Of a stretch of 5,256 nucleotides of DNA, positions 1 through 5,256 are shown one piece after another. A model generated the notes under the pieces. The model was not told where the DNA came from. It did no database searches and saw only the letters and a list, made by a program, of their open reading frames with translations. How positions within the stretch are numbered: the first letter of the stretch is position 1; each line of letters opens with the position of its first letter. The DNA is from Chitinophagales bacterium (GTDB taxonomy: Bacteria; Bacteroidota; Bacteroidia; Chitinophagales; BACL12). The stretch covers positions 1 to 5,256 of the forward strand of contig JACMJP010000191.1 of assembly GCA_014380545.1 (NCBI GenBank). The letters are read 5' to 3'. The position numbers were made by a program, and so were the translations under genes.

Positions 1-1712
1 AATTACAACAAGACAGCCTTGTTTTACTTTACCTGTTAAAAGCAATAGCTCTGCAGGATGATTATGATGTGGGCGTTTATAAAAAATTAGCCGAAGCAGA
101 ACAACGCCTCATGTTGTATGAAGGTGCGGGTGAACATATTAAAATATTTTTAGAACACCCGAAAATTACAGGTGTTACGAGAAGAAATGCTGAACAATTT
201 TTAACAAGTATTGAATTTGCAATCAATGCAGTTAATAATCCTGTCGAGTTTAATCCGGTTAATTTAGGTAAGGAAGTCAATTCAGAATATTCAGAATATT
301 TCCCGTCTATTGCCGCAGATAATTCGTTAATGGTATTTACAAGGAAAATTCCGCAGGAAGGTGAAGCAAATTTCAGCATAGGTGAAACGCCACTGCAGGA
401 AGATTTTTATTTAACAACAAATAATAATGATGTTTGGAGTGTTGCACAAAACGTTGGTAAACCTGTAAATACAAGATTGAATGAAGGGGCGCAAAATATT
501 TCTGCTGATGGCCGGTATTTATTTTATACTTTATGTCAAAGTCCTAATGGTTTTGGAAGATGCGATCTGTATTATGCAATTAAATTCGGCGATATTTGGA
601 GCTATCCTGAAAACTGCGGAAAGAATATTAATGGTGGTGATTGGGAAAGTCAGCCAAGCATTTCTGCTGATGGAAAATATTTGTACTTCTGCAGTACAAG
701 ACCAGGTGGACTCGGCGGACATGATATTTGGTATGCAGAAATAAATGAGAATGGAACATGGAATAAAGCACTAAATGCAGGAGCACCGATAAATACTCCT
801 TATGATGAACAATCTCCATTTATGCACCCGGACGGCAGAACAATTTATTTTTCAAGTAACGGGCATCCGAATATGGGGGGCAGCGATCTGTTTTATGCTA
901 AAAAAGGTATTGATGATAAATGGCAACAGCCTGTAAATCTCGGGTATCCTATTAATACAAGTACAAATGAAATTACATTAACAGTAAGTACTGACGGAAC
1001 TACAGCTTATTACGCAAGCGACAGAGAGGAAGGTTTTGGCGGGCTTGATATTTATAAATTCGATTTACCGGAAAAGCTAAGACCTGAACCTGTAACCTAT
1101 GTAAAAGCAACTGTTCGGGATGAAAGAACAAAAGCATATTTAAAATCTAACATTCAATTAATTGATCTTGAAACAGGAAATATTTTACTCACAGCCACAA
1201 GCGATAGTAAATCGGGAGAGTTTTTAGTGGTTTTACCTGTTGGAAAAAAATATGCATTGTATGTAAATAAAGAAGGATATTTATTTCACTCTGAAAATTT
1301 CAGTTTGGAAAATGTTATTCCCGATAAACCTTATTTAATTGATATTTATTTGCAGCCTGTTGAAGTGGGGGAAATAATTACATTAAGAAATATTTTCTTT
1401 GAAACAGCTTCAGCAGCTTTATTACCTGAATCAAAAACGGAATTGTTAAAAGTAAATGAGCTGCTCACAAAAAATCCCGAAATAAAAATTAAACTAAACG
1501 GACATACAGATAATGTTGGCAGTGATAATGATAATTTACAATTATCAATTGACCGTGCATTGAGTGTGAAAACATTTTTAATAGAACAGGGAATAGATGC
1601 TACGAGAATAGTACATGCTGGTTATGGGGAAACAAAACCTCTTACAACAAATGATACTGAGGAAGGCAGGGCACAAAACAGAAGAACAGAAATGGAAATC
1701 GTAAGCAGGTGA
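1..1712 (+). CDS. PorE-like TPR/PD40/CRD/OmpA envelope protein, 5' end outside window
   Basis: Probable periplasmic, outer-membrane-associated protein that binds peptidoglycan. The frame is open from base 3 (569 residues visible). A GTG at 69 lies inside a helical TPR-like segment and is not a believable start, so the gene is cut by the window edge. Domains by visible residue: TPR-like helices about 1-75; about five PD40/WD40-like propeller blades about 81-355, with repeated S-A-D-G-K/R-Y-L-Y-F and G-G-x-D-I/L-x-Y motifs; a carboxypeptidase-regulatory-like beta domain about 363-440; and an OmpA C-terminal domain about 455-569. The last has NGHTDNVG at 499-506, with Asp503 and Arg518 spaced as in the OmpA residues that bind diaminopimelate, and a terminal NRR motif. 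This order is the one described for PorE of the type IX secretion system. Bacteroidetes carry several paralogues with similar architecture, so the exact role is inferred. It converges on the next gene with 9 bases between stops. Confidence 0.9.
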   Translation, partial: LQQDSLVLLYLLKAIALQDDYDVGVYKKLAEAEQRLMLYEGAGEHIKIFLEHPKITGVTRRNAEQFLTSIEFAINAVNNPVEFNPVNLGKEVNSEYSEYFPSIAADNSLMVFTRKIPQEGEANFSIGETPLQEDFYLTTNNNDVWSVAQNVGKPVNTRLNEGAQNISADGRYLFYTLCQSPNGFGRCDLYYAIKFGDIWSYPENCGKNINGGDWESQPSISADGKYLYFCSTRPGGLGGHDIWYAEINENGTWNKALNAGAPINTPYDEQSPFMHPDGRTIYFSSNGHPNMGGSDLFYAKKGIDDKWQQPVNLGYPINTSTNEITLTVSTDGTTAYYASDREEGFGGLDIYKFDLPEKLRPEPVTYVKATVRDERTKAYLKSNIQLIDLETGNILLTATSDSKSGEFLVVLPVGKKYALYVNKEGYLFHSENFSLENVIPDKPYLIDIYLQPVEVGEIITLRNIFFETASAALLPESKTELLKVNELLTKNPEIKIKLNGHTDNVGSDNDNLQLSIDRALSVKTFLIEQGIDATRIVHAGYGETKPLTTNDTEEGRAQNRRTEMEIVSR

Positions 1713-1713
1713 T

Positions 1714-1734
1714 AAAAAACTTTAATTAATAAAG
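1714..1734 (-). terminator. Weak terminator-like hairpin between convergent genes
   Basis: On the - strand, CTTTA and TAAAG (bases 1734-1720) form a 5-bp stem with a 5-base loop, followed directly by six T (1719-1714). This is the form of an intrinsic terminator for the secreted-protein gene, and it overlaps that gene's stop codon. The stem is short and nearly all A/T, so it would be weak. It may be a chance product of the AT-rich spacer. Confidence 0.25.
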
Positions 1735-3278
1735 ATCTTTTCCCTATGAGATATTCCATTTTCAGAATTCGATAATTCAAGAATATATTGCCCTTTTTTT
1801 AATTCACCTAAATTTAATTCCATTATTTTATTTTCTATAGCGATATCTCCCTGCATAAGCAATTCACCCTGAAAAGAATAAATTTTCAATGCATATTCTG
1901 AAGGTTCCATGCCTGAAATAACAATTGTTTCATTTTCTTTTGCGGGATTAGGAAAAATACTTACATTACCCTGCACAGCATATTTATTTTCTATTATTAT
2001 TACCTCACTGAAATTAATTCGCCCGTTATTTTCTACAAATTTCAACCTGTAATAACCTGTTTTATCAGGAGCCGGATTATGATAGAATGTGTAATTTTTT
2101 TCGGTACTTGAATTATTTGCCGCTTGTACAATTCCTATTTTCCAAAAATTATTTCCGTCAGCGGAATATTCAATTTCAAAGTGTTCAAGATTTTTTTCAG
2201 TAAGTGTTGTCCAGTTTAAGAGATTACCTTTTCCATTTTCTTTTCCGGTAAATGTTCCAAGTTCAAGTGGAAGCGGGCCGCATATATCAATTAATTCATA
2301 AAAATAAGTGACACCTATCAGGTCAATTCCTCCGCTATTATCGGGAGTATTTAATGGGAAAAGGGTATTATTTGTATAACTAAGTACTTGAGATGCTGTA
2401 GTTGCAGTTACATCATATCCCATTAGAGAATAACCATACACAACATCTCCATTATTGAACCCCAGCCAGCCAAAAGGAATGAATATACCACCACGGTTTT
2501 GTGTATTGCTTAGGTTTGTAGGTCTTAGTTTTGTATCCGCAGCATCACGACGCAACACAGTATAGGTAATACTGCTGCTTGTCAAATCTCCCCAATCAGC
2601 GGTGACGATAGCCAGTGGACCACTTTTATATGAAGAAGGGTCGTTACTTCCATCAAGCCCTGCAACTCCGGCGATCTTGACCCGGTCATGCGCTCCGTTT
2701 GCACCTCTTTCAAATAAAATTACTCCTTCCTGGTTTTTATTACTTACAGTGTATCCTCCTATTAAGATTACATCAAACCTTTCAATATTATTGTTATTTG
2801 TAGCTGAGACAGTATTATTAAATAAATTATCTGTTCCGGCATTTAACCAGCCTGAACCGAACACAACATCCATACTATCCTGGTATGGCAGTCGGTTATT
2901 ACAATTTCCACCCGTTGCAGATAGTGTTGAACCTTCCATCCAAATGCAGGAGGCATTTCCTGTTATCATTGCATTGTCTACTCTTCTAAGTTTGACAACC
3001 TGGTTTGTGCTACTCGGAATTTGTTGAAAACATGCTCCTGAAGCAGTTCCTGCATAATCCAGCATTTGAATGTGCGTAGCCCATAAACCCGAATTTGTAC
3101 CAAATTTCATTGTATATGTTCCGGATGCGGCAACGACACCTGTTGCAGAGTAGGTTGTAGCGTCTGTTGTTGTTGCATAAGTGGAGCCCACGCTAGTGAC
3201 CTTTACAAGGCTTTGTGCATTCGTTGTATTGAAACCGAGATGAAAGATTAATAAGAATATCGGAGTGTGTGATTTCAT
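1722..3278 (-). CDS. Secreted T9SS type A sorting domain protein, function unknown
   Basis: A 518-residue exported protein. The chosen ATG at 3278 starts a classic Sec signal peptide: MKSH, a hydrophobic core (PIFLLIF), and probable cleavage near Ala21/Gln22 in TTNAQS. An in-frame ATG at 3299 would add seven residues and is possible, but its GGGAG is directly adjacent to the ATG, too close for a normal ribosome site. Residues about 23-330 are rich in Thr, Ser, Asn and Gly, look all-beta, and contain Cys83, Cys111, Cys126 and Cys333; I do not recognise this region. Residues about 334-433 begin with PLPLELGTF and form the fibronectin-III-like module common just before T9SS signals. Residues about 440-518 are the type A sorting domain, with FPNPA at 442-446, a G-x-L-L-x-Q strand, KKGQYIL and a terminal basic strand ending KIFIN. 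The protein should cross the outer membrane by T9SS and end up on the surface or released. GC is clearly higher in the N-terminal part than in the C-terminal part. Confidence 0.88.
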   Translation of the reverse strand: MKSHTPIFLLIFHLGFNTTNAQSLVKVTSVGSTYATTTDATTYSATGVVAASGTYTMKFGTNSGLWATHIQMLDYAGTASGACFQQIPSSTNQVVKLRRVDNAMITGNASCIWMEGSTLSATGGNCNNRLPYQDSMDVVFGSGWLNAGTDNLFNNTVSATNNNNIERFDVILIGGYTVSNKNQEGVILFERGANGAHDRVKIAGVAGLDGSNDPSSYKSGPLAIVTADWGDLTSSSITYTVLRRDAADTKLRPTNLSNTQNRGGIFIPFGWLGFNNGDVVYGYSLMGYDVTATTASQVLSYTNNTLFPLNTPDNSGGIDLIGVTYFYELIDICGPLPLELGTFTGKENGKGNLLNWTTLTEKNLEHFEIEYSADGNNFWKIGIVQAANNSSTEKNYTFYHNPAPDKTGYYRLKFVENNGRINFSEVIIIENKYAVQGNVSIFPNPAKENETIVISGMEPSEYALKIYSFQGELLMQGDIAIENKIMELNLGELKKGQYILELSNSENGISHREKIFIN

Positions 3279-3404
3279 TTTAATTGCTATTAGCCGCATC
3301 TCCCTAACTGAAGATGTTTTTTCATCGCTTTAGTGTTCAGTTCAAGTATTTAATTATTTTGTAATATAAAATTCGGATTAATATGCCGGGATGCTGGTAA
3401 GAAT

Positions 3405-3420
3405 TTACATTTCAATGTGA
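3405..3420. repeat. Small inverted repeat, possible operator-like dyad
   Basis: ACATT (3407-3411) and AATGT (3414-3418) form a perfect dyad around a 2-base centre. It extends by one G/T wobble and one further T/A pair to 3405-3420. It sits about 130 bases upstream of the leftward gene start. A symmetric site of this size could bind a dimeric regulator, but short AT-rich dyads are frequent by chance. Confidence 0.2.
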
Positions 3421-3635
3421 CTCCAACAACTATAAGTATCGGGTTTCAACAGAGAACGGGAACTGCAATTTGCTTGTAGGCAATATTTACAAATTTCCCA
3501 CGAAAAACAGAATCTGACAATAAAAATTATATCAGTGAAAATATTGATATTATATGGAGCGAAAGATTTCGGTTTCATCTGACAAATCTTCTATTATCAG
3601 AGGGTTTCATACAAACGGTGATTAATTTGCGGGAC

Positions 3636-3660
3636 TTATCGCAGTTTTAAATCTGCGTAA
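3636..3660. repeat. Hairpin-forming inverted repeat upstream of cupin gene
   Basis: CGCAG (3640-3644) pairs with CTGCG (3653-3657), with TTTAAA self-complementary at the centre. The stem continues outward as TTA (3636-3638) with TAA (3658-3660) across a one-base bulge at 3639. It is the most stable dyad in this AT-rich spacer and lies about 70 bases upstream of the -7 box. It could be an operator or a structure in an upstream transcript. It lacks a clean T-run, so I do not call it a terminator. Confidence 0.35.
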
Positions 3661-3728
3661 TTTCTTACACAAACATTTATAAACATTGAAAATTCATAAT
3701 TTATTATTTATGACATTGAATTCTAATG

Positions 3729-3736
3729 TACATTTG
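3729..3736 (+). promoter_or_regulatory. Bacteroidetes-type -7 promoter box (TAnnTTTG)
   Basis: TACATTTG matches the -7 consensus TAnnTTTG of the Bacteroidetes primary sigma factor exactly. A TTTA at 3707-3710, 18 bases upstream, is a one-mismatch candidate for the -33 TTTG element. Transcription would start about 3742, giving a leader of roughly 15 bases before the ATG at 3758. This placement favours 3758 as the start codon of the cupin protein, because the two upstream alternatives would lie outside the transcript. Confidence 0.6.
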
Positions 3737-3757
3737 CGACAGAAAAACCAACAAAAT

Positions 3758-4636
3758 ATGAAATTAGATGTTAGTACCCCCGTTCCCATAGCAGATGGTA
3801 CTAAGATAACATATGCAGAATTTCAGAATAAGTACCATATACCGCAACAGCCTGTTATATTAAAAGGCTTATGGAAACAATATCCTGCCTACGAAAAATG
3901 GACAATGGAGTATTTTAAGGAAACAATGGGAGATATTGAGGTAGGATTATTCAGTAGTTCGAAAGCTGATCCGAGTGAAACAATGAAAGTGCCGCAGGCG
4001 AAGATGCATTTTGATAAATACCTTGAACTGATAGAAAACGAGCCGACTGATCTGCGCTTATTCTTGTTTCCTGTTTTTAAACATAAACCTGAATTATTAA
4101 AAGACTTTGGCTATCCGAACCTGGTAAAGAAATATATTAAGCTGCCTTTCATGTTTTTCGGCCCTAAAAACTCTATTACCAGAATTCATCAGGATATTGA
4201 TATGAGCTGTGTTTTTCTTACACAATTTGAAGGAAAAAAAAGGGTCGTTTTGTTTCCTCCTGCTCAAAGCAAATTATTATATCGTTTGCCATTTAATGTT
4301 CATTCAACCATTGATATTGATCATCCTGATTTTGATACATATCCGGGTTTGAATTATGTAAAAGGTATGACAGCCATTCTTGAATATGGGGATACTTTAT
4401 ATATGCCGAGTGGATACTGGCATCATATAGAATATCTTGAAGGTGGCTATGGTCTTTCAATAAGAAGTTGGCCCCCGACAATTGCATTGACTATGAAAGC
4501 GGTAATGAATTTGACAGTGCGCAGAAAGTTTGATGATATAATGCGGATGCTATTTCATAAAAAATGGTTTGAATACAAATTGCGTATTGCACATAATAAA
4601 GCTGATAGGGAAATAAGAAACCTTAAATTAAATTAA
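3758..4636 (+). CDS. Cupin-like (JmjC/FIH-type) Fe(II)/2-oxoglutarate-dependent hydroxylase
   Basis: A 292-residue, probably cytoplasmic protein; no signal peptide is visible. The start at 3758 is preferred over an in-frame TTG at 3686 and ATG at 3710 because the -7 box lies at 3729-3736 and the extra residues look non-conserved. Residues about 5-60 match the usual cupin-8 entry (start of strand, PVILKG, W-x-x-Y). The catalytic core has HQD at 144-146 (HxD iron ligands) and GDTLYMPSGYWHHIEYL at 211-227, where His222 is the distal iron ligand. Lys161, in KKRVVLFPP, corresponds to the FIH lysine that holds 2-oxoglutarate. The segment IDIDHPDF also resembles FIH, and all key residues are present. 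Residues about 241-292 form a basic helical tail. The family hydroxylates protein side chains or small molecules; the substrate cannot be read from sequence. The hydrolase gene follows 61 bases downstream on the same strand. Confidence 0.85.
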   Translation: MKLDVSTPVPIADGTKITYAEFQNKYHIPQQPVILKGLWKQYPAYEKWTMEYFKETMGDIEVGLFSSSKADPSETMKVPQAKMHFDKYLELIENEPTDLRLFLFPVFKHKPELLKDFGYPNLVKKYIKLPFMFFGPKNSITRIHQDIDMSCVFLTQFEGKKRVVLFPPAQSKLLYRLPFNVHSTIDIDHPDFDTYPGLNYVKGMTAILEYGDTLYMPSGYWHHIEYLEGGYGLSIRSWPPTIALTMKAVMNLTVRRKFDDIMRMLFHKKWFEYKLRIAHNKADREIRNLKLN

Positions 4637-4669
4637 ATTTAATCTACCGGCACATACAGAAAACTTATT

Positions 4670-4677
4670 TATTTTTA
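4670..4677 (+). promoter_or_regulatory. Possible degenerate -7 box before the hydrolase gene
   Basis: TATTTTTA differs from TAnnTTTG only in the last base and ends 20 bases before the ATG at 4698, nearly the same distance as the box ahead of the cupin gene. No TTTG -33 element is visible, and AT-rich DNA gives such matches easily. The gene could instead be read through from the cupin promoter. Confidence 0.2.
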
Positions 4678-4697
4678 ATGTATTAAAAATTACCTGT

Positions 4698-5183
4698 ATG
4701 AAAAAACTATTTTTAATTTTATTCGCTTGCTTCAATTTTCTTTTTGTTTATGCTCAAACAAAAAGCTGTTGTTTCTCTTCAACTGAAACTTTTGCGTCAT
4801 TTAGTAATGATATTGCCTTTGTAAATAAACATGCAGAACCGGATCCGTTTTTTTATATTGAACAAAAAGGGGAGATGATAACATTTTCTGCAAGTGATGG
4901 AAAAGATGCCAAGGCATATGTTATAAGAGCAAAAGAAAATACCAATAAATATCTGCTTGTATTTCATGAATGGTGGGGATTGAATGATTATATTAAACAA
5001 ATGAGTGATAAATTATTTACTGATATTGAAAATGTAAATGTGATCGCAGTTGATCTGTATGATGGAAACGTCACTACAAATCGCCAACCGGTTGTGGTGG
5101 CTTATGGCAGCGCCATTGCACTTTTACGGGAGACACGATGCCCAGGGTTACAAGGGTTAAGATGGACCCGCCGAGGCTCGTAG
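4698..5183 (+). CDS. Dienelactone hydrolase family protein, N-terminal part only, disrupted
   Basis: Exported alpha/beta-hydrolase fragment. Residues 1-20 (MKKLFLILF...VYAQ) form a clear Sec signal peptide. Residues about 53-129 match the start of the dienelactone hydrolase fold: a strand containing YVIRA, then LLVFHEWWGLNDYI at 86-99 with the conserved Glu91 of the family's active-site neighbourhood, then a helix, then NVIAVDLYDG at 114-123. Family members continue for well over 100 more residues, with the nucleophile Cys or Ser, Asp and His in the missing part. Here the similarity stops at Arg129 (base 5084). The remaining 32 residues to the stop at 5183 are Arg/Gly/Leu-rich, unlike the family, and are encoded in DNA of much higher GC. 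The product as written would be inactive. The gene is broken by a rearrangement or, more likely, by a chimeric assembly join. Confidence 0.8.
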   Translation: MKKLFLILFACFNFLFVYAQTKSCCFSSTETFASFSNDIAFVNKHAEPDPFFYIEQKGEMITFSASDGKDAKAYVIRAKENTNKYLLVFHEWWGLNDYIKQMSDKLFTDIENVNVIAVDLYDGNVTTNRQPVVVAYGSAIALLRETRCPGLQGLRWTRRGS

Positions 5184-5256
5184 TTACCAACACTTCGTCA
5201 AGGGCATTTTTGTTGTCGCAGTTGGGCACTATAAAATCTTTTGGTTTATTGATGAG
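5074..5256 (-). CDS. Bor-like lipoprotein family protein, C-terminal part, cut by window end
   Basis: An open - strand frame runs from the window end to a TAG at 5076-5074, giving 60 visible residues. It contains PNCDNKNALDEV, a small-residue hydrophobic segment SLGGSILTLVTLGIVSP, and QWRC. Compared with lambda Bor as I remember it, the two cysteines (visible residues 13 and 50) have the same 37-residue offset, and the TLGI plus Pro-containing segment falls at the same place. Bor/Iss proteins are small outer-membrane lipoproteins; the lipobox would lie beyond the window. The frame runs opposite to the hydrolase remnant and overlaps it. Its last few codons (GDL and stop) fall in DNA that belongs to the hydrolase gene, so the true C-terminus may differ. 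The Bor assignment rests on a short match recalled from memory. Confidence 0.6.
   Translation of the reverse strand, partial: LINKPKDFIVPNCDNKNALDEVLVTTSLGGSILTLVTLGIVSPVKVQWRCHKPPQPVGDL
5081..5090. other. Sequence junction: composition and homology breakpoint
   Basis: Bases 4921-5080 are about 28% GC by hand count, and bases 5081-5256 are about 50%. At the same point the hydrolase similarity ends (Arg129, base 5084) and an opposite-strand Bor-like frame begins to make sense. Three independent signs therefore meet within a few bases. No transposon end, attachment site or target duplication is visible. A chimeric contig end is the simplest explanation. Confidence 0.65.

Larger units (their letters stand above)
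3279..3757. other. Divergent intergenic region, about 480 bases, no gene seen
   Basis: This lies between the divergent starts of the secreted-protein gene and the cupin gene. I see no convincing coding frame on either strand. It holds a small dyad near 3405-3420, a 9-base direct repeat (ATCTGACAA at 3512-3520 and 3577-3585), an AT-rich dyad at 3540-3551, a GC-containing hairpin at 3636-3660, and a good promoter box at 3729-3736 for the rightward gene. I could not identify a matching TAnnTTTG box for the leftward gene. Confidence 0.6.

Noticed and set aside
69..71. GTG at 69 as start of the OmpA-family gene
   Set aside because: The same frame is open back to base 3 and encodes TPR-like helical sequence upstream, so this GTG is an internal valine codon.
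2602..3027. A 141-codon open frame on the + strand, antisense to the secreted-protein gene
   Set aside because: It lies wholly within the well-supported - strand T9SS cargo gene, in its GC-richer part, which lowers stop frequency on the other strand. Its translation has no recognisable domain or signal.
3290..3325. An 11-codon - strand mini-frame starting ATGAAAAAA just upstream of the secreted-protein gene, possible leader peptide
   Set aside because: It overlaps the alternative start at 3299, is out of frame with the gene, has no supporting regulatory structure, and such short frames occur by chance.
3512..3585. 9-base direct repeat ATCTGACAA (3512-3520 and 3577-3585), considered as a repeat array or CRISPR-like unit
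   Set aside because: There are only two copies of a short word, with no further periodicity or conserved flanks.
4633..4645. AT-only palindrome after the cupin gene as a terminator
   Set aside because: It is a run of A and T with no GC-containing stem and no distinct T tract, so it would not form a stable hairpin.
5081..5256. Insertion sequence or phage insertion into the hydrolase gene
   Set aside because: No terminal inverted repeat, target duplication, transposase or integrase sequence is visible. Only one side of the event is in the window, so a chimeric assembly is at least as likely.

Overview
The window looks like chromosomal or metagenomic DNA from the phylum Bacteroidota (Bacteroidetes), probably a Chitinophaga- or Sphingobacteria-like lineage. 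Four things point there: low GC (roughly a third), a PD40/OmpA outer-membrane protein, a secreted protein with a C-terminal type IX secretion system (T9SS) sorting domain, and an exact Bacteroidetes-type -7 promoter box (TAnnTTTG) close to a start codon. Genus-level placement is inference.

Layout: (1) Bases 1-1712, + strand: the 3' part of a TPR / PD40 beta-propeller / carboxypeptidase-regulatory-like / OmpA protein, the domain order known for the T9SS-associated protein PorE. Its frame is open to base 1, so the true start lies outside the window. (2) Bases 1722-3278, - strand, convergent, with only 9 bases between the two stop codons: a secreted T9SS type A cargo protein with an unrecognised N-terminal region. 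(3) Bases 3279-3757: a divergent intergenic stretch holding small dyads and, at its right end, a good promoter box. (4) Bases 3758-4636, + strand: a JmjC/cupin-8 protein with the iron-binding and 2-oxoglutarate-binding pattern of FIH-type hydroxylases. (5) Bases 4698 to about 5084, + strand: the N-terminal part of an exported dienelactone-hydrolase-family protein. (6) From about 5085 to the end the DNA changes abruptly: GC jumps from about 28% to about 50%, the hydrolase similarity stops, and the - strand carries the C-terminal end of a Bor-like lipoprotein. This looks like a chimeric contig end or a real recombination breakpoint.

The first two genes fit a common theme: an envelope protein of the type that anchors the T9SS to peptidoglycan, beside a protein carrying the T9SS export signal. 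Such cargo genes are scattered widely in these genomes, so adjacency does not prove a functional pair. The cupin hydroxylase and the hydrolase are codirectional, 61 bases apart, and may be co-transcribed, but nothing in the sequence ties their functions together. I found no CRISPR array, RNA gene, intact mobile element or defence system, and no convincing undescribed system. The points most worth checking are the junction near 5085, the FIH-like enzyme and the mosaic composition of the T9SS cargo gene.
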